IMG/VR virus record: IMGVR_UViG_3300034093_001057
Location: 26,121-90,120 of that record
Length of the DNA stretch: 64,000 nucleotides
Reading direction: 5' to 3' (one strand)
Origin: a virus
Positions 19,994 to 29,200 of this stretch are shown here, piece by piece. The translations under genes were made by a program, and so were the position numbers. The stretch's first letter is position 1. Each line of letters begins with the position of its first letter. Under the pieces are notes generated by a model, which saw only the letters and a program-made list of their open reading frames with translations, had not been told where the DNA came from and made no database searches.

Positions 19994-20899
19994 ATGATTA
20001 CAACTATAACAGCTACACCAAAGAAAGTTAATTATTTAAATAACAAAGATATTTTAAAACAAATACACGAAAGCAAAACATCATATTGCGCATTTACAAA
20101 CAAAGACTATCATAGATATGATTTGATTATTGACAAACCCACAGAAAGCATAGAACAAAGTTTAGATCATGCTTATTTACCTGAACAAATTCAACAAGCA
20201 AAAGAAGTTAGAGCAGCAAGACTATCACATGAGCTAGGTGAAAAGATTCTTCCTGAAAGTATACAACAAACTGATCTCGTATTTAGAGTTATGACTTGGG
20301 ATCATATTCCTGTTGCAGTTAAACAACCTAGAAAAACAGTAGTAAAAAAATCAGCCAAAGACTTAATTTTGTTTGACGATCATGAAGGTTTAGACGCTTT
20401 TGCTGACTTAGAAGATCCGGTAACAAAAGTTGAAGTAGACGATATGGTACATGTAAAGGTAAACTTTCCCCCATTTCAGCATTTTAAATTAGATGAAAAC
20501 AACAGCTTTATATGCGTGGGCAAGTCGCATTGGAAAGGTGACTTACAAACCGGAGAGTTTTCCAAAGAGCACGGAAAGATTACTGACAAGTTAGCTAGAA
20601 TGTATATTATGCTTTGCGAAAAGTATGCTATGAAGTTTAACTGGCGCGGATATACTTATAATGATGAAATGCGTGGTGCAGCCATTTTACAACTAACTTA
20701 TGTTGGCTTAAGATTCAATGAAGCGAAATCAGCTAATCCATTTGCTTATTACACTGCTGCTATTACCAATTCTTTTTGTAGAGTTTTAAATACCGAAAAA
20801 CGAGTACAACACATTAGAGATGATATATTAGAAGCTAATGGGTTAGCCCCAAGTTGGACTAGACAGGGTGAAAACTCTGATAAAGATTATCAAGGGTAA
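19994..20899 (+). CDS. gp55: gp55-type sigma factor for late transcription, with long N-terminal extension
   Basis: Protein of 301 residues. The C-terminal part from about residue 195 matches the gp55 family: ITDKLARMYIMLCEKYAMKF, NWRGYTYNDEMRGAAILQ, then NPFAYYTAAITNSFCRVLNTEK and a basic helix. This is the minimal sigma-2-like core that binds RNA polymerase and reads the TATAAATA element. T4 gp55 is 185 residues; here about 180 residues precede the core, including KQPRKTVVKKSAKDLILFDD and an acidic DAFADLEDPVTKVEVDD stretch. I do not recognise the N-terminal part. The ribosome site AAGAGGT precedes the ATG by 5 bases. It is the first gene of an operon with gp47 and gp46. Confidence 0.82.
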   Translation: MITTITATPKKVNYLNNKDILKQIHESKTSYCAFTNKDYHRYDLIIDKPTESIEQSLDHAYLPEQIQQAKEVRAARLSHELGEKILPESIQQTDLVFRVMTWDHIPVAVKQPRKTVVKKSAKDLILFDDHEGLDAFADLEDPVTKVEVDDMVHVKVNFPPFQHFKLDENNSFICVGKSHWKGDLQTGEFSKEHGKITDKLARMYIMLCEKYAMKFNWRGYTYNDEMRGAAILQLTYVGLRFNEAKSANPFAYYTAAITNSFCRVLNTEKRVQHIRDDILEANGLAPSWTRQGENSDKDYQG

Positions 20900-20949
20900 T
20901 ATTACCTTTCTAGTTGATCTCTTTCTATTAACATACTATACTACGGTTT

Positions 20950-21969
20950 ATGACTAATAATTTATTTAAAAAAGCAGCAGTTTTTACCGATATTCACTTT
21001 GGAAATAAGAGCAACAGCACAATTCACAATCAAGATTGTTTAGACTTTGTTGAATGGTTCATTCAAAAAGCTAAGCAAGAGGGTTGTGAAACTTGTTTTT
21101 TCTTGGGTGATTGGAATCATCATAGAGCAAGTATCAACATTCAAACGCTACAGTTTGGCTTAAAAGCATTAGAGAAAATGAACGATGCGTTTGAAAAAGT
21201 CTACTTTATTCCAGGCAACCACGATTTATACTACAGAGATCGTAGAGATATTAGCTCAGTAGAATGGGCTAAACATCTACCCAATATTATAATTGTTAAC
21301 GATTGGTTCAAGCATGAAGATGTTGTTATTGCTCCTTGGTTGATCGGAGATGACTTTAAAAAGCTTTCTAAAATGAAGGGCAAGTATTTGTTTGGACATT
21401 TTGAACTACCCAACTTTTTTATGAATGCGGCCGTGCTGATGCCAGATCACGGAGAAGTTAGTGATACTCATGTAAGTGGGTTTGAAAAAGTATTCTCAGG
21501 GCATTTTCACAAGCGACAAGCTAGAAAAAACATTTGGTATATTGGAAATGCATTCCCTCACAACTATGCAGATGCTGGTGATGATGCTAGGGGAATGATG
21601 ATTCTAGAATGGGATCAAGAACCTGAGTTTCATGCTTGGCCTAAACAACCTACATTTAGAGTGTATAAGCTAAGTGAAATCTTAGATAACCCTGATGGTT
21701 TGCTATTATCTCGCTCACATGTTAGAGTACATCTTGATATTGATATTTCATATGAAGAAGCTAACTTTATCAGAGAAACATTGATTCCTCAATATAATTT
21801 AAGAGAAATGACTTTGATCCCAATGAAGGGTGACAGTGTTTCACAAGACAATGCGCAAACTGAACTAAAATTTGAGTCAGTGGATCAAATTATTTTACAA
21901 GAAATCACTAACATTGAAAGTGATTTTTATGATACAAAGACCCTATTAGAGTTATACAAAAATCTATGA
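20950..21969 (+). CDS. gp47: Recombination endonuclease subunit gp47 (Mre11/SbcD family)
   Basis: Protein of 339 residues, the length of T4 gp47. The calcineurin-like phosphoesterase metal motifs are all visible: FTDIHFGN (D14, H16), FFLGDWNHH, PGNHDLYY, then GHFE and FSGHFHKRQ. With gp46 it forms the phage Mre11-Rad50-type complex that resects DNA ends for recombination-dependent replication. The stop overlaps the gp46 ATG by four bases (ATGA), which implies coupled translation. No strong ribosome site precedes the ATG at 20950. Confidence 0.93.
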   Translation: MTNNLFKKAAVFTDIHFGNKSNSTIHNQDCLDFVEWFIQKAKQEGCETCFFLGDWNHHRASINIQTLQFGLKALEKMNDAFEKVYFIPGNHDLYYRDRRDISSVEWAKHLPNIIIVNDWFKHEDVVIAPWLIGDDFKKLSKMKGKYLFGHFELPNFFMNAAVLMPDHGEVSDTHVSGFEKVFSGHFHKRQARKNIWYIGNAFPHNYADAGDDARGMMILEWDQEPEFHAWPKQPTFRVYKLSEILDNPDGLLLSRSHVRVHLDIDISYEEANFIRETLIPQYNLREMTLIPMKGDSVSQDNAQTELKFESVDQIILQEITNIESDFYDTKTLLELYKNL

Positions 21970-24041
21970 TCGTACTAAAGAATTTAACAATTAGAAATTT
22001 TCTTTCTGTTGGAAATGTTACCCAAGCAGTAAACTTTGATAACAAAGACTTAACACTTATTCTGGGCGAAAACTTAGACTTAGGGGGCGATGGTGCCAGA
22101 AATGGTGTTGGTAAAACAACAATGATTCAAGCAGTATCTTACGCAATGTTTGGTTCTCCAATTAATAACATCAGAAAAGATAATTTAATTAACCGTACAA
22201 ATGGAAAGGGTATGTTAGTTACTCTTGACTTTAATGTTAATGGTACTGAGTATAAAATAGAGCGCGGTAGAAAGCCCAATCTTTTGAAATTTTACATAGG
22301 CGGAGAAGCAGTAAAAGACAGTGAAGACTCTGCACAGGGTGAAAATAAAGAAACTCAGGTACAAATAGAAAAAATTATAGGTATGAGCAATGATATGTTT
22401 AAACATATTATTGCTTTGAATACTTATACTGAACCGTTTTTGTCTATGAAAGCAGCAGATCAGCGTGACATTATTGAACAGTTAATGGGTATCACACTGC
22501 TATCCGAAAAAGCTGAAAAGCTAAAAATCTTGGCTAAAGAAACAAAAGATCAAGTACAGTTAGAAGAATTTAAAGTAAAAGCTATTGAAGAAGCCAATAA
22601 GCGTGTACAAGAACAAATAGACAGTTTGATACGCAGACAAAAACTTTGGACAGCTAAGCATGATGAAGATGTAACTAATTTGGCTGTTACATATGATGAT
22701 CTTAGTAAAATCAATATTGAGCAAGAATTACTAACCCATAAAGAATTGGCTTTGTATTTTGAGCGTAAGAAAAAACAAGATGCTTATGAAGCATTACTTG
22801 CTAGACAAACTGCTTGGAAAGAAAAGAACGAAAGTGAAATTGCTGTTCTTTTAAAATCCTACGACCAACTAAGTCATATTGATATTAGTGCTGAACTACA
22901 AGCACACAAAGATTTAACTAGCCATCAAAAGAAAAAAGCAGAACTAGCTCTTTTAAACAAAACAATTGTTTCATTACAAACTACACTAGCCAAAGAAGAA
23001 AAGCTAGTAGACAAACTATTAAAAGAAGTTGAAACTCTTAAAGATCATAAATGCTATGCTTGTGGACAAGATTTACATGATACAAAGCATGATGAAGTTT
23101 TAGGTCAGAAAGAAGCTTTGTTAGCATCAGCACAAGGAGATGTTGCCCAAACCCAAAATGAATTAGAAAAAAATAAAAATTCTATTTTTGAATTGGGTTT
23201 GGAACCTAACACTTATTACGATACTGAAGCAGAAGCGTTTAAGCATAACTCTGAACTAGAAAGTATCTTAAACATGATTCAAGCTAAGCAAAATGAAACT
23301 GATCCATATCAAGAACAAGTTAGTGAACATGTTGTTGAAACTTTAGGTACTATGCCCAAAACTCATTACGATACTGAACAAGAAGCTATTGAGCATAAAA
23401 GTAAAGTTAGCAATTTGCTAGAACAATTAGAAAAGAAAGCTAACGAAATTGACCCTTATATTGATCAAATTGCAGACATGAAAAAAGATGCACTACAAGA
23501 AATCAAATTTGATACGATCAATGAACTTAGTAAAAAAGCTGATCATTTGAAGTTCTTGGTTGAATTGTTAACCAGTAAAGACTCATTTGTTCGTAAAAAG
23601 ATTATTGATCAGAACTTGTCGTATCTTAACAGCAGATTGACACATTATCTTGACAAGATTGGATTGCCTCATCAAGTTGTGTTCAAAAATGACTTGAGTG
23701 TAGAGATTACTGAACTTGGTAGAGAGTTAGATTTTCATAATCTTAGCCGCGGAGAAATGAACAGACTGATATTAGCATTGTCTTGGGCGTTCCGCGATGT
23801 ATGGGAAAACTTGTACTCTCCAATCAATGTATTGTTTATTGACGAATTGTTAGACAACGGTACTGATAGTGTTGGTGTTGAAAACTCATTGTCAGTATTA
23901 AAAGATATGAACAGAACTAGAAATAAATCTATTTGGTTGATTAGTCATAAAGATGATCTAGTCAATCGTGTAACTAGCGTACTGCGAGTAGTTAAAGAAA
24001 ACGGATTTACAACCTTTGCTACTAGCAGTGAAGATGTATGA
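21966..24041 (+). CDS. gp46: Recombination endonuclease subunit gp46 (Rad50/SbcC-type ATPase)
   Basis: Protein of 691 residues with full Rad50 architecture. Walker A is GARNGVGKT at residues 43-51. Two long coiled-coil arms (about 170-340 and 380-530) flank a zinc hook CYACG near residue 360. The ABC signature LSRGEMNRLILALSWAF and Walker B VLFIDELLDN are in the last quarter, followed by an SHKDDL switch histidine. It is longer than T4 gp46 (560), mainly in the coiled coils; there a motif pair of the type TMPKTHYDTEQEA / LEPNTYYDTEAEA is duplicated about 45 residues apart. Partner of gp47. Confidence 0.94.
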   Translation: MIVLKNLTIRNFLSVGNVTQAVNFDNKDLTLILGENLDLGGDGARNGVGKTTMIQAVSYAMFGSPINNIRKDNLINRTNGKGMLVTLDFNVNGTEYKIERGRKPNLLKFYIGGEAVKDSEDSAQGENKETQVQIEKIIGMSNDMFKHIIALNTYTEPFLSMKAADQRDIIEQLMGITLLSEKAEKLKILAKETKDQVQLEEFKVKAIEEANKRVQEQIDSLIRRQKLWTAKHDEDVTNLAVTYDDLSKINIEQELLTHKELALYFERKKKQDAYEALLARQTAWKEKNESEIAVLLKSYDQLSHIDISAELQAHKDLTSHQKKKAELALLNKTIVSLQTTLAKEEKLVDKLLKEVETLKDHKCYACGQDLHDTKHDEVLGQKEALLASAQGDVAQTQNELEKNKNSIFELGLEPNTYYDTEAEAFKHNSELESILNMIQAKQNETDPYQEQVSEHVVETLGTMPKTHYDTEQEAIEHKSKVSNLLEQLEKKANEIDPYIDQIADMKKDALQEIKFDTINELSKKADHLKFLVELLTSKDSFVRKKIIDQNLSYLNSRLTHYLDKIGLPHQVVFKNDLSVEITELGRELDFHNLSRGEMNRLILALSWAFRDVWENLYSPINVLFIDELLDNGTDSVGVENSLSVLKDMNRTRNKSIWLISHKDDLVNRVTSVLRVVKENGFTTFATSSEDV

Positions 24042-24079
24042 AAATAAATTGGACAGTTTGAAACACGATAATTAATGAT

Positions 24080-24613
24080 ATGACATCACCACAAAAAGCA
24101 AAAGGTAATTCTTGGGAAAGAACAGTCGCTATATATCTTAGCGACTTATATCAATCCAGCTTTCATAGAATCCCTAATTCAGGAGCTTATGTTGGTGGAA
24201 AGAATTCTGTAAGAAAAGAATCTCTTGACACGAACCAAGTAAAGTCTTTTAAAGGTGATATAGCTGCTCCAGATTCATGGGTTAACTTCAATTGTGAATG
24301 TAAATCTTATGGAGACTTCCCGTTTCATCAAGTTCTAGCAGGTAGCTGTAAACAACTTGATGGATGGTTAGAACAGTTAATGGCAGTAGCAGATAAAGAC
24401 GATCTAAACATTTTGTTTGTTAAGATCAATCGCAAAGGTAAGTTTATCGCTGTTCAAACTAAGTACACATGGGTTACTGACCAGTTTATGTACTATACAT
24501 CTAAAAATCAGGGTGATTGGATTCTCGTTGACTTTGATCATTTTTTTAATCATAATAAAGACCTTCTTAAAGTATATTCAAACTCTAATTCTCAACCCGA
24601 CACCAAGTCATAA
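24080..24613 (+). CDS. PD-(D/E)XK nuclease, Holliday-junction-resolvase-like
   Basis: Protein of 177 residues. The catalytic pattern of small RecB/Hjc-type nucleases is present: a glutamate in KGNSWERTVAIYLSDLY, a conserved RIPNSGAYVGGKN loop, GDI as the acidic first metal ligand, and NCECKSYGDF as the E-x-K pair. Such genes in tailed phages cut branched DNA during recombination or packaging. It follows gp46 by 38 bases, which supports a role with the recombination complex; T4 uses the unrelated gp49 for this job. The exact substrate is unknown. The last 20 residues are polar and probably disordered. The plus-strand structured RNA starts right after it. Confidence 0.65.
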   Translation: MTSPQKAKGNSWERTVAIYLSDLYQSSFHRIPNSGAYVGGKNSVRKESLDTNQVKSFKGDIAAPDSWVNFNCECKSYGDFPFHQVLAGSCKQLDGWLEQLMAVADKDDLNILFVKINRKGKFIAVQTKYTWVTDQFMYYTSKNQGDWILVDFDHFFNHNKDLLKVYSNSNSQPDTKS

Positions 24614-24923
24614 TTATTAACAATTCGTTTAGTCGGGATAGCCCGACTCTCCTTGAGACTGCTAGCATAGTGCTATTGCCGTTGGATTCTGGAGTAAGCG
24701 TACAATCTAGTAGTAATTGATTGTACGGAACACCGACAGGGCTCTCGTTATGTGTGCGAACCCTGAATGAGTCTATATTTTATTCTATCTTGCGGATATA
24801 GAACATGCGTTGCTGAAGCGATAGTGATTTGTTCACTATTAGTCTTCAACTACAGTCCCAGCAAACCTTACAGAGCAACCGGTGGCGTTAGGTAGCTAAA
24901 CGGCTAACTCTAACGGGGAACAG

Positions 24924-24956
24924 ATGGCAAAGGCGAGAGGCCGCAAGGAATCTTAA
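24924..24956 (+). other. Ten-codon mini-ORF inside the structured RNA
   Basis: ATG at 24924 follows a GGGGAA ribosome-site-like motif by 4 bases and encodes the basic decapeptide MAKARGRKES before TAA. It precedes the 10-bp hairpin at 24961. It could be a leader or tag-like peptide, or chance; the decapeptide does not end like a tmRNA tag. Confidence 0.15.
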
Positions 24957-25079
24957 CCAGTGGTAGTGCTGTTTAGCACTACCATGGCTTCAAGACTGCA
25001 ATGATTTAAACCCCAGATATAATTTAATCAATATGATACCGAAATGAGTATGAGCAAAGCGAATACGAATGAGTGTATC

Positions 25080-25103
25080 AGTTGTCCGTAAGGACAACTT
25101 TTA
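25080..25103 (+). terminator. Intrinsic terminator at the end of the structured RNA
   Basis: AGTTGTCC, loop GTAA, GGACAACT, then TTTTAATAT. The 8-bp stem with a stable tetraloop and T-run works only on the plus strand; the opposite strand lacks a T-run. It defines the 3' end of a plus-strand transcript where no plus-strand protein gene ends nearby. Confidence 0.75.
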
Positions 25104-25110
25104 ATATAGA

Positions 25111-25338
25111 TTAAAAGAATGGAAGTTTAGATTTCTTTGTTGTTTCTAAGTTGGATTCAATTAGTTCACTTACTAATTTTCTTTCCGGTGCAGATAAATT
25201 AAGGGCGTCTGTATATGACAGTCCGCCCCTAGAATACCATGAAAAAGAAAGTGCTTGTCTTTTTATCTCAATACATTCTTTTTCTAGCTGGTCAATCAGG
25301 CTCTTTATATCCTCAGGGGCTAAACTAAGGAGCCTCAT
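25111..25338 (-). CDS. Small conserved protein paired with gp26 (tail/baseplate assembly, unassigned)
   Basis: Protein of 75 residues. It has an N-terminal helix rich in Leu/Glu, then SFSWYSRGGLSYTDALNLS, PERKLVSELIESNLETTKKS and a hydrophobic end LPFF. The WYxRGG...ALxLSxxER pattern is shared with small proteins found beside gp26-type genes in marine T4-like phages and with some tail-assembly chaperones. Its ATG overlaps the gp26 stop by four bases (ATGA), so the two are translated together. A hub-assembly or chaperone role is an inference; no catalytic motif is visible. Confidence 0.65.
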   Translation of the reverse strand: MRLLSLAPEDIKSLIDQLEKECIEIKRQALSFSWYSRGGLSYTDALNLSAPERKLVSELIESNLETTKKSKLPFF

Positions 25339-26168
25339 CCGAAAAAATCGGATACATTCAACGTAAATGGTTGTTGATATTGGTGATTACATTCACCGCA
25401 TTGTAATGCCAAAGGTTTTAAGTTAGTTTTTTCTTTTAAGTTAGCGTTATGCTCTTTGATTGCATTAAAAGTATCTCTAGAACAGTTTCTTAAAAAGTCT
25501 TCAATAAACTCTTTATTATCTACTCTATGCCCATCAGGAGTTTCAACATATTCTATAGTTTTAGCTATAAGTTTAATTGATAACTCTGTAATAGTTTTTA
25601 ACCCTTCTTGAGATTTTTGTTCTTTTATTGAAGCATCTTTTTCTTGTTCAACGGACAATAGCAACCTTTGTAAATCAAATTGTGCTAAATTAGCTTGATT
25701 GATGTCATTATAATCCAAAGGATTAAACTTTAACTTTAGTTCAAGAACTTCTAATTTTTCTTCATAGTCAGGTGACGTTAGCCCACTTAGTACAAAATTT
25801 AGATCAATTGCATAAGTTGCTTTATTCTGGCAAGCAGGGCACTGTGAATCTAGTTCTAAACTATTTCCAGTAGAAGCTACTTTGATTCCAATCAATATAG
25901 TGTCTAAATCAATATTGTTTATTTTCCATGGATCTTTGATATCAGGTATACAACTTTTTATAAGATCAACTATTACATTACCGTTAAACAATGCATCGGG
26001 TGTTTTTGTAGTAATTTCATCAATCGCTGTCATAGGATAAACAGGTATTTCTTCTGTTTCTGGATAATTTAAAACATCAGGAGTATAATATTTACCCTTG
26101 GATGGTAGCTTGATATAGATAGCTGGTCTTCTAAAGTATTGCTTTAGTGGGTTATTAGATGTACTCAT
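25335..26168 (-). CDS. gp26: Baseplate hub protein gp26-like (T4 baseplate family)
   Basis: Protein of 277 residues. The N-terminus has the family pattern RRPAIYIKLPSKGKYY, VYPMTAIDEITTKTPDALFN and DLIKSCIPDI seen in T4 gp26/gp28-type baseplate hub proteins. Two CxxC pairs, CPAC near residue 110 and CGEC near residue 260, could form a zinc site that brings both ends together; the pairs are visible, the zinc is inferred. It shares a divergent intergenic region with the tape measure gene. T4 gp26 is 208 residues; this one has a longer helical C-terminal half. Confidence 0.8.
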   Translation of the reverse strand: MSTSNNPLKQYFRRPAIYIKLPSKGKYYTPDVLNYPETEEIPVYPMTAIDEITTKTPDALFNGNVIVDLIKSCIPDIKDPWKINNIDLDTILIGIKVASTGNSLELDSQCPACQNKATYAIDLNFVLSGLTSPDYEEKLEVLELKLKFNPLDYNDINQANLAQFDLQRLLLSVEQEKDASIKEQKSQEGLKTITELSIKLIAKTIEYVETPDGHRVDNKEFIEDFLRNCSRDTFNAIKEHNANLKEKTNLKPLALQCGECNHQYQQPFTLNVSDFFG

Positions 26169-26199
26169 TTGATATCCTCATATTTTGGAGTTATTCATT

Positions 26200-26227
26200 A
26201 ACACTAAATAGTGTTAGTATATTTATG
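26200..26227. promoter_or_regulatory. Divergent late-promoter-like octamers with palindrome
   Basis: The plus strand has ACTAAATA (26203-26210) and the minus strand CATAAATA (26220-26227). The plus copy sits inside the palindrome AACACTAAATAGTGTT (26200-26215). They face the tape measure gene (ATG 26254) and gp26 (ATG 26168) respectively, so both operons can start from the same 85-base gap. Confidence 0.45.
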
Positions 26228-26253
26228 TACCAAAAATAACCGGAATAAAAAAA

Positions 26254-29200
26254 ATGGCTTTAAATTTAGATGAATTACAAGATCAAATTAATGAATTTAC
26301 TCAACAATTAGCCGATGCTAATATAAAAAGAGTTCAAGAGATCCGTACAACTGGCCAAGTATCCACCCAGCTTGATGACCAAATTAAAGATTTAACTGTT
26401 AAATTAAAAAATCTTACTGATACTCAAAAAAAGCTGGATGAGCTAACAAAAACTCTTACTACTAGCTTCATGAGTCTTGGATCCACGTTATTAAACGTGT
26501 CAAACGATATAACTAAATTTTCTCCTGTAGTTAAGGGTGTAGTAAGTGGCGCCGGCACATTAGCGTCAGGTTTAGCCAGTGCGTCAAATGCGTCGCCTAT
26601 ATTTGTTAAGTCCATTGAATTTGCTACCAAAGCAGCAGAAATATTTGCAGATAGCTTAGTAAAGTACACTGGAACTATCATAAAAACATTTGATTCTGTT
26701 GCTACTATAGGGGGAGCAGCAGGATTAACAGCCACTGAGCTAGAGCGTTTAGGAAGAGAATCAAGATTTTCAGGTGATGATTTACAAGTTTTTGGTGATA
26801 TAGTAAAAAAGCAAGGTAGCACCTTAGTAGCACTTGGTGGAGGAGTTGCGGGAGGTGTAGAAGCTTTTGCTAGTTTTGTTCATGTAGGAGAAGATCAACT
26901 TAAAAAGTATAGAATGTTGGGTATATCTCAAACACAACTAGCTGAATATCAAGGTCATTATGCTAGTAGTTTGTTACGAAGTGGTATATCTTTGGATAGA
27001 AGTGAGAGCGGACAAAAAAAATTACAAGAAGCCTCACTTCAATATAGAGATGTTTTGTATGCTTTAAGTACTTTATCAGGAGATACGTTAGAGCAGCAAC
27101 AAAAAGCTATGGAATTTCAACAACAACATGCTAACTTTCAAGCGTTAATGACAGATAGAGATATAGAACTAATAAGAATGGAGGAGGAGTTATCAGCAAA
27201 AAAATCTACATTAAGTCAGGAAGAAATAGCAACAAGAGAAGCTGACATCAATCGTATGAAACTTGTGAATCAAGTATTAATGATAACAGCAACTAGTATT
27301 AGTCCTGAAAAAATGGGTGTCAAACAAGCTGCTGATGCGATGACATCCTTAGCAACACAAGGCATGGCTTTTACTGAAGGTATAGCTTCTATAGAAATGG
27401 GTTTTAATCAAGCTGGATTGTCATTTGTGGGAAATGTTCGTGAGTTATTTAACTTTGAGGGATCGTTAGAAGAAGCTGCGGTACTTGTTGCAAATTTCAC
27501 AAAAGATTTACAAGTTTCATCCGATGCAATAGTAGACAATAGTAACGGTCTTGCAGCACTTTTAGGACCAGAATATTTAGAAGTATATGGAAGTTCAGTT
27601 GAAAGATTGGGAGCATCTGCTGTAACTAGAAGACAAACTGAAGAAGAAAGATTAGCTTTGATTACGGCAGCATTCGCAAAGATAACAGAATCAGCAGATG
27701 GCACAACAGATCCAGTAATGAATTTGCAATCAGAATTGGAAGAATTGGGTAGAAACTTTAGAGAAGTAGTATCTACTATTAGTGCAAATGTACTTCCAAG
27801 TCTGACTAACTTTGCATCAAAAACACTTGAAACAGGTAATGCTCTTTATGAGATAATAACAGGTGTATCTAAAGAAGAACGCAATAATGAAGTATCAGGT
27901 GCGGGTATTTCTGGATTAGGAGCAGCAGTAATTGGAGCCTTAGGTGTAATCTTAGCACCAAAAATAGTAACTAGTCTTGCGAGACGAGTGTTAGGGGGAA
28001 CACCCGCCGGTACTGCTGCCGCCGGTACTGCTGCTGCTGCCGGTACTGCTGCTGCTGCCGGTACTTCAACCAGTTCTACAATTCGTCAACAAGTAATGAG
28101 ATCGGGACAAATAAGACCTACATGGCAAACTGTGTCTAATTCAAATTATACTCCGCCATCAACACCAAGTCCGACACAGGCAGGATCCTCAAGATTCAGT
28201 CAATTCCTTCAAAAGGTAAGCACTAAATTAGGACCTAGAGTAGCTGGAAAATTGGCTTTGTCAGCAGGTTTACTAGTTGTGCCGGGCCCTGGTTGGATTA
28301 TGGCGTTAATTAACTTAGGTCTTAATGCATCTACAGCCTGGGCTGTATACCAAATTTGGAAAGAATTTAGCGGAAGTAGTGATACTGAAACTCAAGAAGA
28401 AGAAGCAGTTACCGGAAACATATCTTCTGCTTTTGGTACCGCGACACAGGATTTAGCTCAATCATTATCTCAATTAACCGGTGATGATACAACTGTAGGT
28501 AAAATACCTACACTAACAAACTCGTTTGATGATTTAGTATCTACTACTGATTTACTAATAGAAGCATTTGGATCATTAAGTATAGCAGTTAGATCACCTG
28601 ACTCTGAAAATACAAATTCTCAAACTACACCTGCTCCGCAAGTTAGTACAGCAACAGATACAGGAATAACTTCTACTACACCTGCTCCGCAAGTTAGTAC
28701 AACAACAGATACAGGAATAACTTCTTCTACATCTGCTCCTCAGGTTAGTATAGCAAGAAATACAGGAACTAATGTATCTGACCAACAAGCAAAAGATTTT
28801 ATAATAAACAATGAAGGTATAAGATATGAACCATATCAAGATACTTTAGGTAATTGGACTGTTGGAGTGGGGCATTTAATCGGTAGTAATTTGCCGCCTG
28901 AAATGAACAGAAGATTTAGTCATGATGAAGTAATGGATATGTTTGATCAAGATTACATGCATCATAAAACGGCGGCACAGAGCATACCTAGATTTAATCA
29001 GTTAGATGGATTAGGGCAAACAGCATTAACAGACTTAACATTTAATATGGGTCCAAATTGGCTAAGTGGGTGGCCTAACTTATCTAACCAACTTAATGAA
29101 GGAGATATAGGTTCTGCTGCTGATAATTTACGAAATAGTAGATGGTATGATCAGGTAGGCGGAAGAGGGCCAAGAGTTACAAACATGTTAGACTCAGCAA

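Larger units (their letters stand above)
24625..25105 (+). ncRNA. Candidate large structured RNA (about 480 nt), family not recognised
   Basis: The only gap above 300 bases in the window (24614-25110). It has no convincing protein gene but a dense series of perfect hairpins on the plus strand: 24631-24648 (7 bp, loop ATAG), 24699-24727 (9 bp), 24821-24839 (7 bp), 24886-24915 (CGTTAG/CTAACG closing an inner TAGC/GCTA), 24961-24984 (10 bp, loop GTTT) and 25034-25080 (TGATAC/GTATCA with inner GTAT/ATAC), then the terminator at 25080-25103. CAGTC at 24853-24857 can pair either with GACTG 24657-24661 or with GACTG 24994-24998, suggesting a long-range core helix. Base composition is clearly more GC-rich than the flanking genes. 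It resembles in style the ornate phage RNAs (GOLLD, ROOL), but I see no diagnostic match. The 5' end and promoter are not determined. Confidence 0.55.

Noticed and set aside
24614-25110. Group I intron or tmRNA as the identity of the structured RNA
   Set aside because: Some core-like words (GACTG/CAGTC as a P7-like pair, CTAAACGG and AACGGGGAAC as in td) and GGATTCTGG as in tmRNA starts are present. But there are no split exons, no P3-P4-P6 elements upstream of the GACTG at 24657, and no T-arm or CCA end, so I kept it unassigned.
28594-28839. Cys/Arg-rich small protein on the minus strand
   Set aside because: Its repeats are the antisense of the TPAPQVST linker in the tape measure gene, so it is a by-product of that repeat.
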